Shown here one piece after another: positions 15,857 to 24,191 of a DNA stretch of 64,000 nt. The notes beneath the pieces were generated by a model. That model searched no databases and was not told the origin of the DNA. It worked only from the letters and a program-made list of their open reading frames with translations. The position numbers and the translations under genes are program-made. The first letter of the stretch is position 1. Each line of letters starts with the position of its first letter. The DNA comes from Streptomyces jeddahensis (GTDB taxonomy: Bacteria; Actinomycetota; Actinomycetes; Streptomycetales; Streptomycetaceae): the NCBI RefSeq assembly GCF_001642995.1, contig NZ_LOHS01000097.1, positions 1 to 64,000 on the forward strand, read 5' to 3'.

Positions 15857-16984
15857 ATGTCGGCACCCAATAAGTCGTACGACCCAGTTGAGGTCGAGGC
15901 ACTGAAACCGGAAGAGATCGAGCGCATGCGGGACGAGGCGCTCGCCGCCTTCGCGGCCGCAGCCGACCTCGAACAGCTCCAGGAGGCCAAGGTCGCCCAC
16001 ACCGGCGGCACCTCCCCGCTGGCCCTCGCCAACCGCGAGATCGGCGCGCTTCCCCCGCACGCCAAGGCGGACGCCGGCAAGCGGGTCGGCCAGGCCCGGG
16101 GCGCCGTCAGCAAGGCGCTCGCCGCCCGCCAGGCCGAGCTCGAGGCGGAGCGTGACGCGCGCGTGCTGGTCGAGGAGGCCGTGGACGTCACGCTGCCCTA
16201 CGACCGCGTACCGGCCGGCGCACGCCACCCGCTGACCACGATGATGGAGCGCGTCGCGGACGTCTTCGTGTGCATGGGATACGAGGTCGCCGAGGGCCCC
16301 GAGGTCGAGGCCGAGTGGTTCAACTTCGACGCGCTCAACTTCACGCCCGACCACCCGGCGCGGCAGATGCAGGACACGTTCTTCGTCCAGTCGCCCAAGG
16401 GGGCGGATGGTGACGAGTCGGGTGTCATCCTGCGTACGCACACCTCGCCCGTGCAGGCCCGGGCGCTGCTCGACCGTGAGCCGCCCGTCTACATCGTCTG
16501 CCCCGGGCGTGTGTACCGGACCGACGAGCTGGACGCCACGCACACCCCGGTCTTCCACCAGATCGAGCTGCTGGCCGTGGACGAGGGCCTGACCATGGCC
16601 GACCTCAAGGGCACCCTGGACCACATGGTCCAGTCGCTCTTCGGAGCGGACATGAAGACCCGGCTGCGCCCGAACTACTTCCCGTTCACCGAGCCGTCCG
16701 CCGAGATGGACATGCTCTGCTACGTGTGCCGCGGGGAGTCGGTCGGCAACCCCGACAAGGCGTGCCGGACCTGCTCCAGCGAGGGATGGATCGAGCTCGG
16801 CGGCTGCGGCATGGTCAACCCGCGGGTGCTGGTCGCCTGCGGCGTCGACCCGGAGAAGTACAGCGGATTCGCCTTCGGGTTCGGCATCGAGCGGATGCTG
16901 ATGTTCCGCCACAACGTCGAAGACATGCGAGACATGGTCGAGGGTGACGTCCGGTTCACCCGGCCGTTCGGGATGGAGATCTGA
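15857..16984 (+). CDS. pheS: Phenylalanyl-tRNA synthetase alpha subunit
   Basis: This 375-residue catalytic subunit of the (alpha-beta)2 enzyme charges tRNA-Phe. The N-terminal coiled coil (residues 10-90) is followed by the class II core with motif 1 (HPLTTMMERVADVFVCMGYE), motif 2 (PVYIVCPGRVYRTDELDATHTPVFHQIE) and motif 3 (GFAFGFGIERMLMFRHNVEDMR). The ATG at 15857 is preceded by GGGAAGAG. A TAGACT -10-like hexamer sits near 15756. The stop overlaps the pheT start (TGATG), so the subunits are translationally coupled. Confidence 0.98.
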   Translation: MSAPNKSYDPVEVEALKPEEIERMRDEALAAFAAAADLEQLQEAKVAHTGGTSPLALANREIGALPPHAKADAGKRVGQARGAVSKALAARQAELEAERDARVLVEEAVDVTLPYDRVPAGARHPLTTMMERVADVFVCMGYEVAEGPEVEAEWFNFDALNFTPDHPARQMQDTFFVQSPKGADGDESGVILRTHTSPVQARALLDREPPVYIVCPGRVYRTDELDATHTPVFHQIELLAVDEGLTMADLKGTLDHMVQSLFGADMKTRLRPNYFPFTEPSAEMDMLCYVCRGESVGNPDKACRTCSSEGWIELGGCGMVNPRVLVACGVDPEKYSGFAFGFGIERMLMFRHNVEDMRDMVEGDVRFTRPFGMEI

Positions 16985-19512
16985 TGCGGGTCCCGCTTTC
17001 TTGGCTGCGGGAGTACGTCGACCTGCCGGCGACGGAGACCGGGCGCGACGTCCAGGCCAAGCTCATTTCGGCCGGTCTTGAGGTCGAGACCGTCGAGCAG
17101 CTCGGCGCCGACCTCAAGGGCCCGCTGGTCGTGGGTCAGGTCCTCACCATCGAGGAGCTGACCGAGTTCAAGAAGCCCATCCGCTACTGCACCGTCGACG
17201 TCGGCCACGCCAACGGCACGGGGGAGCCCCAGGAGATCATCTGCGGCGCCCGCAACTTCAAGGAGGGCGACAAGGTCGTCGTCGCCCTCCCGGGCGCGGT
17301 CCTGCCCGGCGACTTCCAGATCGCCGAGCGCAAGACGTACGGCCGTATGTCCCGCGGCATGATCTGCTCCAGCGACGAGCTGAACATGGGTGACGACGGC
17401 AGCAAGGGCATCATCGTGCTGCCGCCCGAGACCGAGATCGGCAAGGACGCCGTCGAGCTCCTCGAGCTGGTCGACGAGGTCCTCGACATCGCCGTCACGC
17501 CGGACCGCGGCTACTGCCTCTCGCTCCGCGGCATCGCCCGTGAGGCCGCCACGGCGTACGGGCTGCCGCTGCGCGACCCGGCGCTGCTCGACGTGCCCGC
17601 GCCGAATGCCCACGGCTACCCGGTGAAGATCTCCGATCCGCACGGCTGCGACCGCTTCACCGCCCGCACCGTGTCCGGCCTCGACCCCGAGGCGCGCTCC
17701 CCGATCTGGCTGCAGCGCCGGCTGCAGAAGGCCGGGATGCGCCCGATCTCGCTCGCCGTCGACATCACCAACTACGTGATGCTCGAGCTCGGCCAGCCGC
17801 TGCACGCCTACGACCGCCACCGCGTCCAGGGCGCCATCGGCGTGCGCCGCGCCGAGCAGGGCGAGAAGTTCACGACCCTCGACGGTGTGAAGCGCGTGCT
17901 CGACGCCGAGGACCTGGTGATCACCGACGACCGCGGCCCCATCGGCCTCGCGGGCGTGATGGGCGGGGCCAACACCGAGATCGCCGACTCGGTCACCGAC
18001 CCGGAGACCGGCGAGATCCAGGGCACCACCGAGGTGGTCATCGAGGCCGCGCACTTCGACGCGATCTCCATCGCGCGCACGGCCCGCCGCCACAAGCTCT
18101 CGTCGGAGGCGTCCCGCCGCTTCGAGCGCGGCGTCGACCCCGCCGCCGCGGCGGCCGCGGCCCAGCGCACCGTCGACCTGCTGGTGCTGCTCGCGGGCGG
18201 CACCGCCGACGCCGGAGTCACCGAGGTCGCCGCGCCCTCCGCGCCGCGCACCATCACGATCCCGGCGAACCACCCGGACAAGGTCGCGGGCGTCGACTAC
18301 GGCCGCGAGACCGTCGTACGCCGCCTCCAGGAGGTCGGCTGCGACGTCTACGGTCAGGACGAGCTGGTCGTCACCGTCCCGTCCTGGCGGCCCGACCTGA
18401 CCGACCCGAACGACCTGGCCGAGGAGGTCGTCCGGCTCGAGGGCTACGAGAACCTGCCCTCGACCCTGCCGAAGCCCCCCGCGGGCCTCGGCCTCACCGC
18501 GCGGCAGCGGCTGCACAGCCGCGTCGGCCGCGCCCTGGCCGGCGCCGGATACGTCGAGGCGCTGAACTACCCGTTCATCGGTGACGCGGTCCTCGACCAG
18601 CTGATGCTGCCCGCCGACGACGCCCGCCGCCGCACGGTGAAGCTGGTCAACCCGCTCTCCGACGAGGAGCCGGCACTCCGTACGACGCTGCTGCCGGGCC
18701 TGCTCGGCGCTCTGCGCCGCAACGACGGACGCGGCAGCCACGACCTGGCGCTCTTCGAGACGGGCCTGGTCTTCCGGCCGACCGGTGACGAGCCGGTACC
18801 GGTCCGGCTGCCCGTGGACCGCCGTCCTACGGACGAGGAGATCGCCGGACTCAACGCCGCGCTGCCCAAGCAGCCGCGCCGGGTCGCCGTCGTCCTGGCC
18901 GGGGCGCGGGAGCAGGCCGGCTGGTGGGGCAAGGGCTACCCGGCCGGCTGGGCCGACGCGGTCGAGGCCGCCCGTGTGGTGGCCCGCGAGGCCGGCGTGC
19001 GGCTCGACATCCGTGCCGACCAGCACGAGCCCTGGCACCCGGGCCGTTGCGCCGCGCTGTACGCCACGGTGGACGGCGAGGAGACCCTCGTCGGCCACGC
19101 CGGCGAACTGCACCCGCGCGTCGTCAAGTCCCTGGGCCTGCCCGAGCGCACCAGCGCGATGGAGATGGACCTGGACCTGCTGCAGCGGGCGAGCGACGGC
19201 CTCCCGCAGGGGCCGCGCATCTCCTCCTTCCCGGTGGCCACCCAGGACGTCGCGCTGGTCGTCGACCGGTCCGTCCCGGCCGCCGAGGTCGAGAAGACAC
19301 TGCGCGAGGGCGCGGGTGAACTCCTCGAGTCCATCCGGCTGTTCGACGTGTACGAGAGCGAGCAGCTCGGCGCGGACAAGAAGTCGCTGGCATACGCGCT
19401 GCGCTTCCGTGCCGCCGACCGCACGCTGACCGTCGAGGAGGCCTCGGCGGCCCGTGACGCGGCCGTCGCGCTGGCGGCCGAGCGCACCGGGGCGGTGCTG
19501 CGCGGGGCGTAG
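16984..19512 (+). CDS. pheT: Phenylalanyl-tRNA synthetase beta subunit
   Basis: This 842-residue beta subunit has a tRNA-binding OB domain (about 40-150, VVGQVLTIEE and ICGARNFKEGDKV), the B3/B4 editing domain (about 210-400, with SSEASRRFERGVDP) and the B5 and catalytic-like domains. The C-terminal anticodon-binding domain (SFPVATQDVALVVD to the end) is complete. Length is normal for the family. The ATG at 16984 shares its A with the pheS stop. Two strong hairpins follow. Confidence 0.98.
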   Translation: MRVPLSWLREYVDLPATETGRDVQAKLISAGLEVETVEQLGADLKGPLVVGQVLTIEELTEFKKPIRYCTVDVGHANGTGEPQEIICGARNFKEGDKVVVALPGAVLPGDFQIAERKTYGRMSRGMICSSDELNMGDDGSKGIIVLPPETEIGKDAVELLELVDEVLDIAVTPDRGYCLSLRGIAREAATAYGLPLRDPALLDVPAPNAHGYPVKISDPHGCDRFTARTVSGLDPEARSPIWLQRRLQKAGMRPISLAVDITNYVMLELGQPLHAYDRHRVQGAIGVRRAEQGEKFTTLDGVKRVLDAEDLVITDDRGPIGLAGVMGGANTEIADSVTDPETGEIQGTTEVVIEAAHFDAISIARTARRHKLSSEASRRFERGVDPAAAAAAAQRTVDLLVLLAGGTADAGVTEVAAPSAPRTITIPANHPDKVAGVDYGRETVVRRLQEVGCDVYGQDELVVTVPSWRPDLTDPNDLAEEVVRLEGYENLPSTLPKPPAGLGLTARQRLHSRVGRALAGAGYVEALNYPFIGDAVLDQLMLPADDARRRTVKLVNPLSDEEPALRTTLLPGLLGALRRNDGRGSHDLALFETGLVFRPTGDEPVPVRLPVDRRPTDEEIAGLNAALPKQPRRVAVVLAGAREQAGWWGKGYPAGWADAVEAARVVAREAGVRLDIRADQHEPWHPGRCAALYATVDGEETLVGHAGELHPRVVKSLGLPERTSAMEMDLDLLQRASDGLPQGPRISSFPVATQDVALVVDRSVPAAEVEKTLREGAGELLESIRLFDVYESEQLGADKKSLAYALRFRAADRTLTVEEASAARDAAVALAAERTGAVLRGA

Positions 19513-19535
19513 GCACTGCGCACGTGCGCAGTGCC
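19512..19535. terminator. 24-bp perfect palindrome at the pheT stop
   Basis: The palindrome GGCACTGCGCAC followed by its exact complement begins on the last base of the pheT TAG. As RNA it makes a 10-11 bp hairpin. It is followed at once by the larger hairpin at 19552-19589. Confidence 0.65.
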
Positions 19536-19551
19536 ACGTGCATAGTCCCTG

Positions 19552-19589
19552 GTGAGGGGCGCATCCAGGCCACTGGATGCGCCCCTCAC
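19552..19589. terminator. Terminator after pheST
   Basis: A perfect 17-bp stem (GTGAGGGGCGCATCCAG at 19552-19568 with its complement at 19573-19589) closes on a GCCA loop. There is no U-tract, which is typical for Streptomyces terminators. Confidence 0.85.
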
Positions 19590-19797
19590 TCGTTCGGGTG
19601 GGAAGTCGGAGCGAGGGTCTCGACCCCGGCGGCCGGTCGAAAGAATCTGACCGGCCGCGGAGACGGCCTGCTCGCTGCTGCGCTCTCCCAGGCGATCCCC
19701 GATCCCCGGGCCGAGCGGGCGGACGTGCCGCCTCCGGGGCACGGCAGGTCATCGTGAGGCAGACCGCGGGAACACGGTCCTAGGCCTAGGGGGCGCC

Positions 19798-21285
19798 ATG
19801 ATCCGTATCAAGGCTGGAGCTCCCTCGACGGCAAGGGCCCTGGCGGTCTCCTGGGCCGAGGGCCGGGTGCGTCTGACGCGCGGCTGCCCGGACTGGATCC
19901 GACGGATACTCGCGCTCGGGCTGCCGATGCTGTGGGGCGCCCTCGCGATCCTGTACAAACTCACCTGTCCGCTCGCCCAGCAGAGCGGCCTGGCAGCGCG
20001 GATCGTCTCCAGCGCCGTCTTCTTCACCATCGGCATCGCGCTGATAGCGCACGTGCGGCGCGCGCTGCTGCGCGAGTTGCGCCAGGTCCGCAAGGTGGCG
20101 GGCGCCGCGCAGAACGTGCTGCTGCGCCCTCTGCCGCCCCGCATCGACGGCCTCGGCCTCGCGGCCGGCCGGCTCTGCGCGGACCGCGGCGCCATGGTCG
20201 GCGGCGATCTGTACGAGGTCATGGCGACCGAGCACGGAGTACGGGTCGTCATGGGCGACGTGCGCGGACACGGGCTCGGCGCGATCGGAACCGTCGCCGC
20301 GCTCCTCGGCAGCTTCCGTGAGGCCGCGCACGACGAGCCGGAACTCGCCTCCGTACTGCGCCGCCTGGAACGCGCGATGGCCCGGCACCTGCGCGAGCGG
20401 GCGCGAGCCGAACATCCCTCGTACGGACCCGGCGCCGCCCCGGGCTTCGGCGCCCCCGACGCGACGGAACCGGACGGCCCGGCCGCAGAGGAGTTCGTCA
20501 CCGTGCTCCTCCTGGAGATCCGCCGGGACGGCGAGATCCTCGCCCTCAACTGCGGACATCCGTGGCCGTATGTGCTGCGGGGCGGAGGGGAGAAGGCCCG
20601 GCGCGAGCAGGCATGTGCGGAGACGGCTCCCCCTGACCCCGCCCGGAACGGTCTCCGGGACGAATCCGGGGTCGCCGGGCGTTCGGAGGCGGCGCGTGAC
20701 TCCGAGGGAACGGCGGCGGGAGGGTCCCTGGAGCCTGACTGTGGCGCGGGCGGCTGCGGGGATCCCGTCGGAGGCTCGGGCACCTGCATGGAGCTCGTCG
20801 TCGGTGGGGAGCCGATGCCGCCGCTCGGGCCGTTTCCGCTGCCGGAGGAGCTGCCAGTACAGCGGTGCGGGCGGCTGCTGCCGGGCGAGGTGCTGTTCCT
20901 GCACACCGACGGCGTGGAGGACGCACGCGACGCCGCCGGCCGGTTCTTCCCCCTGCGTACCGTGCTCACCGAGGCCGTGCAGGCGGGGCAGGTCACGCCG
21001 GAGGCCGTGATCCGCTCTGTGTACACGCGGCTGCTGCAGTACACCCGCGGGGGACCGGCCGACGACGCGGCGTTTCTGGTGGTCCGCAACGAGCGCGGCA
21101 GGACACCGCGGCATCCGGCCGCGGGACAGCCGTCCTCGGGCCAGCCTGCTTCGGGCGACCCATCGGCCCCAGTCGTCCTCGGTGAGCGGGCATCCCGCGC
21201 CCCCGCGTCCAAGGAAGGCCCTCCAGACACGCCCCGTCCCGGCCGGTCTGCCGGAAGTCGTGCCCACGCAGGCCCCGCCAGCTGA
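19798..21285 (+). CDS. Membrane PP2C/SpoIIE-type serine phosphatase
   Basis: This 495-residue protein has two transmembrane helices (about residues 37-56 and 66-84) and a cytosolic PPM phosphatase domain. The metal motifs GAMVGGDLYE and VVMGDVRGHGLGAIG are present, with LFLHTDGVEDARD and the C-terminal GGPADDAAFLVVR. A poorly conserved Gly/Ala-rich insertion (about 215-330) separates the first and second halves of the domain. Such enzymes dephosphorylate anti-anti-sigma factors in Streptomyces partner-switching cascades. No anti-sigma or anti-anti-sigma gene is adjacent, so its partner is elsewhere. The ATG at 19798 gives the full first helix. Confidence 0.88.
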   Translation: MIRIKAGAPSTARALAVSWAEGRVRLTRGCPDWIRRILALGLPMLWGALAILYKLTCPLAQQSGLAARIVSSAVFFTIGIALIAHVRRALLRELRQVRKVAGAAQNVLLRPLPPRIDGLGLAAGRLCADRGAMVGGDLYEVMATEHGVRVVMGDVRGHGLGAIGTVAALLGSFREAAHDEPELASVLRRLERAMARHLRERARAEHPSYGPGAAPGFGAPDATEPDGPAAEEFVTVLLLEIRRDGEILALNCGHPWPYVLRGGGEKARREQACAETAPPDPARNGLRDESGVAGRSEAARDSEGTAAGGSLEPDCGAGGCGDPVGGSGTCMELVVGGEPMPPLGPFPLPEELPVQRCGRLLPGEVLFLHTDGVEDARDAAGRFFPLRTVLTEAVQAGQVTPEAVIRSVYTRLLQYTRGGPADDAAFLVVRNERGRTPRHPAAGQPSSGQPASGDPSAPVVLGERASRAPASKEGPPDTPRPGRSAGSRAHAGPAS

Positions 21286-21679
21286 GCCGGACGCCCCGTG
21301 CGGCGCGCGCCGTCCGTCCTGCCGTGGAGTGTCGGGCAGTCGGCACGGACGGACGGCGCGAAGGCGGGCCGCCGCACTGTACGAGGGGGAGCCGGCGGCC
21401 CGGCCGGCCTCTTGCGAGGCAGTCCAGTCAAGCGACTGGAAAGTGGCCGGAACAGAGCGCACACCACCCCGGATGCGGGCACTCCGTTCACACCCCGTGT
21501 GAAGTCCGGAGGCCGAGTCAGCAGTCCATCCGGGTCCCGAACGGCGGCGGCGCGCTAACCTGCCGTGCAAGACGGACGCCCTGCTGTCGGGCTGGGGTCC
21601 GGGTCCCGTGGCGCGCCGCCGGTGACGGGCTCCCCGGGCAGACGCAGCGCTGTCGGCACCGAGCCACCGGAGGGCATCG
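21286..21679. other. 394-bp intergenic region upstream of the nsdA-like gene
   Basis: I see no credible gene. It contains a 7-bp-stem hairpin (TCCAGTC at 21423-21429, GACTGGA at 21434-21440), an inverted repeat TTCACAC-CCC-GTGTGAA (21487-21503) and a TAACCT -10-like hexamer near 21558. The last two probably belong to the promoter of the downstream gene. Confidence 0.5.
21487..21503. promoter_or_regulatory. Candidate operator TTCACAC-CCC-GTGTGAA
   Basis: A perfect 7-bp inverted repeat with a 3-bp spacer lies about 177 bp before the nsdA-like start and about 55 bp before a TAACCT -10-like hexamer. The cognate protein is unknown. Confidence 0.4.
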
Positions 21680-23020
21680 ATGCAGCCCAACACCCTGCTC
21701 GACGCGATACTCGACGAGGCGGGCATCTCCCATGCGGGGCTCGCCGCCCACGTCAACCAGGCGGGCAAGGCGCGCGGTATCGCCCTCCGATACGAACACA
21801 CCGCCGTCGCCCGCTGGTTGAAGGGCCAGCGGCCGCGCGGCCAGGTGCCCGACCTGATCTGCGAGGTCCTCGCCGCCCGGCTGCGGCGCCCCGTCACGCT
21901 CGACGACATCGGACTCGGCGTACCGGGCAGACCGGCCGCCGTGAACGGCACCACGCTCTCCGGGTTCGTCGAGCGGGCCACCGCCCTGTGGCGCTCCGAC
22001 GAACAGCAGCGGCCGCACATACTCGGCGCGCCCGCCGTCACCGGCACGCCCGCCGTCATGCCCGTATGGGAATGGGAGAACCCGCCCGAGGACGTCGACG
22101 TCTCCCGCGGCGGCATGCACCCGGTCAGCACGGCCGACATCGAGATGCTGCGTGCGGCCCGGGCGCACTACGAGCAGATGTACCGCAAGGCGGGCGGCGT
22201 CGCGACGCGCGCCCGTATCGTCGGCTTCCTCAACGCCGAGGCCGCGCCCCTGCTGCGCGGCAGATACACGGACGCCACAGGGCGCCAACTGCACCGCGCG
22301 ACCGGCGGGTTGGTGGCCATCGCGGGCATCTGTGCCTACGACTCCGACGCGCACGGTCTCGCCCAGCGCTACTTCCACCAGGCCCTGCGGCTGGCCAAGG
22401 CCAGCGGGGACCGGGGGCTCGGTGCGTATGTGATCGCCCTGCTCGTCAACCAGTCGCTGTTCATGCGGGAGTACCGCCAGGCCGTCGCCTTCGCGGAGGC
22501 CGCGCTGCGTGCGGCGGGCCGGCACATCACCCCGGCGCTCGCCTCCGACCTCTACGCGATGCAGGCCAAGGCGTACGCCCACCTCGGCGACGGCGGCAGC
22601 GCACTGGCCTGCATCCGGCGTGCCGAATCGGCGGCCGAACGCATCCACCGCGGCCACGAGCCGGACGAGACCGGCTACGTCCAGCCGGGCCTGGTCAACG
22701 TACAGGTGGCGGAGGCGCTGCTCAGCCTCGGCGACATCGCGGCGGCGCGGGAGCACGCGGCGGCCGCGGTGGAGACGCCCGCCCACGACCGGGGCCGGGT
22801 CCACCGGCTGGCCATGCTGAGCCACATCGAGCTGCGGCAGGGCAACGCCGACCGGGCGGCCGCCACAGCGGTGGAAATGGCGGAGCGGGCCAGGGGAATG
22901 GAGTCCCAGCGGCTGCGCGACAGACTCCGCGCGGTACGCGAGCAACTGATGAGCAGCGGCTGCTCGGGCACCGCCGAAGCAGCCGAACTCATCGACGGCG
23001 CACTGCGCGTACCGCTCTAG
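21680..23020 (+). CDS. NsdA-like regulatory protein (HTH-type N-terminus plus TPR-like helices)
   Basis: This 446-residue Streptomyces protein has an N-terminal XRE-like segment (residues 1-80, LLDAILDEAGISHAGLAAHVN...TAVARWLKGQRP). A linker with the conserved WEWENP follows. A helical-repeat domain (about 155-440) reads like tetratricopeptide repeats (QRYFHQALRLAKASGDRGLGAYV, YRQAVAFAEAALRAA). NsdA homologues negatively affect development and antibiotic production in S. coelicolor (family knowledge); this is probably a paralogue. The ATG at 21680 follows GGAGGG. DNA binding is not proven from sequence. Confidence 0.75.
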   Translation: MQPNTLLDAILDEAGISHAGLAAHVNQAGKARGIALRYEHTAVARWLKGQRPRGQVPDLICEVLAARLRRPVTLDDIGLGVPGRPAAVNGTTLSGFVERATALWRSDEQQRPHILGAPAVTGTPAVMPVWEWENPPEDVDVSRGGMHPVSTADIEMLRAARAHYEQMYRKAGGVATRARIVGFLNAEAAPLLRGRYTDATGRQLHRATGGLVAIAGICAYDSDAHGLAQRYFHQALRLAKASGDRGLGAYVIALLVNQSLFMREYRQAVAFAEAALRAAGRHITPALASDLYAMQAKAYAHLGDGGSALACIRRAESAAERIHRGHEPDETGYVQPGLVNVQVAEALLSLGDIAAAREHAAAAVETPAHDRGRVHRLAMLSHIELRQGNADRAAATAVEMAERARGMESQRLRDRLRAVREQLMSSGCSGTAEAAELIDGALRVPL

Positions 23021-23142
23021 GAAGCCCTGGCCCTGGAGATACCCAGAGCCCGGGAGGCGCTGCGAAGAGCCCCTCACGGGCCCTGCTGTGGGCACGCTCC
23101 TGCTGCGATATTGCCATCTACTCGGCGGAAGGTGGCAGAACC

Positions 23143-23709
23143 GTGCAGTGGACGAAACAGAGCGAACAGACCGTCTATGAAAACCGCTGGTTCAGCGTCA
23201 ATCTCGCGGATGTGGAGCTGCCGGACGGCCGGCACCTCGACCACTTCCTGATCCGGCTGCGGCCCGTGGCCGTGGCCACCGTCGTCAACGAGGCCAACGA
23301 GGTGCTTTTACTGTGGCGGCACCGCTTCATCACCGACAGCTGGGGGTGGGAACTCGCCGCGGGCGTCGTCGAGGACGGCGAGGACATCGCCCACGCGGCC
23401 GCCCGCGAACTCGAGGAGGAGACGGGGTGGCGGCCGGGACCGCTGCGGCACCTGATGAGCGTCGAGCCCTCCAACGGCCTCACCGACGCCGTGCACCACA
23501 TCTACTGGGCCGACGAGGGCGCGTACACCGGACATCCCGTGGACGCCTTCGAGTCGGACCGGCGTGAATGGGTCCCGCTCAAACTCGTCCCCGACATGGT
23601 CGCCCGCGGCGAGGTCCCGGCCGCCAACATGGCGGCGGCGCTGATGCTGCTGCACCACCTCAGGCTCGGCCAGGACGGTTCACCCCATGTGCCCGAGGGC
23701 GGTTCCTAG
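23143..23709 (+). CDS. Nudix hydrolase (NDP-sugar/ADP-ribose type) with a TTA codon
   Basis: This 188-residue Nudix enzyme hydrolyses a nucleoside diphosphate linked to a second moiety. The Nudix box GVVEDGEDIAHAAARELEEE continues TGW and spans about residues 74-96. The upstream part (ENRWFSVNLADVELPDGRHLDHFLI) resembles ADP-ribose pyrophosphatases. Start is the GTG at 23143 behind GGAAGGTGG. An in-frame TTA leucine codon at 23308-23310 makes translation dependent on the rare bldA tRNA, which is unusual for this gene neighbourhood. It stands 122 bp after the nsdA-like gene. Confidence 0.88.
   Translation: MQWTKQSEQTVYENRWFSVNLADVELPDGRHLDHFLIRLRPVAVATVVNEANEVLLLWRHRFITDSWGWELAAGVVEDGEDIAHAAARELEEETGWRPGPLRHLMSVEPSNGLTDAVHHIYWADEGAYTGHPVDAFESDRREWVPLKLVPDMVARGEVPAANMAAALMLLHHLRLGQDGSPHVPEGGS
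23308..23310 (+). promoter_or_regulatory. In-frame TTA codon (bldA target) in the Nudix gene
   Basis: The sequence GTG-CTT-TTA-CTG encodes V-L-L-L just before WRHRF. I noticed no other in-frame TTA in the genes read here. In Streptomyces TTA codons tie expression to the bldA tRNA, which appears late in growth. Confidence 0.7.
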
Positions 23710-23729
23710 TGGCCGGGCCTGCCGTACCG

Positions 23730-23987
23730 CTAATGGCCGAGGGCCTGCCAGACCGCCACGGCCACTGCTGCGACCGCGGCGAGGGCGGCGACGGCGGGCA
23801 GGGGCCAGCGGGCGTGTTCCAGGGCGGCGACCCGGGCGGCCAGGTCGTCCATTTCCTTGGCGCTCTGTTCGTCACGCTGCGTGAGTAACGCCAGTCCGCC
23901 GTCGATGCGGGCGAGGCCCACATCGAGGCTGCGGCGTAACTCCGCGAGTTCCTCCGGGACCACAGGACGCTCGGGGTCGGTGGTCAC
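23730..23987 (-). CDS. Small C-terminally anchored coiled-coil membrane protein
   Basis: This 85-residue protein is not assignable to a named family. A heptad-like helix (about residues 10-60, ELAELRRSLDVGLARIDGGL and EQSAKEMDDLAARVAALEHA) is followed by one C-terminal transmembrane helix (about 62-82, LPAVAALAAVAAVAVAVWQA). The GTG at 23987 has an AAGGAG site, which decides the start over an ATG at 24044. It converges on the Nudix gene with a 20-bp gap. Confidence 0.7.
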   Translation of the reverse strand: MTTDPERPVVPEELAELRRSLDVGLARIDGGLALLTQRDEQSAKEMDDLAARVAALEHARWPLPAVAALAAVAAVAVAVWQALGH

Positions 23988-24116
23988 GAGTGCGCTCCTT
24001 TCCGTAGTCGGCACATCCCTTGCAAGCGCACGGAAAGTCAACACGCCTGGTGGATGCGGCGGGAGAGTGTGCGAGGGGCATATGCGAGCCCGGTGTGCAC
24101 ACGGTGTGTGAACGGT

Positions 24117-24150
24117 TCGGGCCCGGCACTCTGAAGAGTGCCGGGCCCGA
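24117..24150. terminator. Terminator downstream of the 3-hydroxyacyl-CoA dehydrogenase gene
   Basis: A perfect 15-bp stem (TCGGGCCCGGCACTC at 24117-24131 with its complement at 24136-24150) closes on a TGAA tetraloop. It lies 41 bp beyond the stop of the minus-strand dehydrogenase. Confidence 0.85.
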
Positions 24151-24191
24151 TTTCGCTACGGAAAGTGACGAGCGCGTCAGAGTACGCAGCG

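Noticed and set aside
16720..19752. 1010-residue open frame antisense to pheS and pheT
   Set aside because: It is a GC-rich shadow of two certain genes; composition is Val/Ala/Gly/Arg-rich with no domain signature and no ribosome site.
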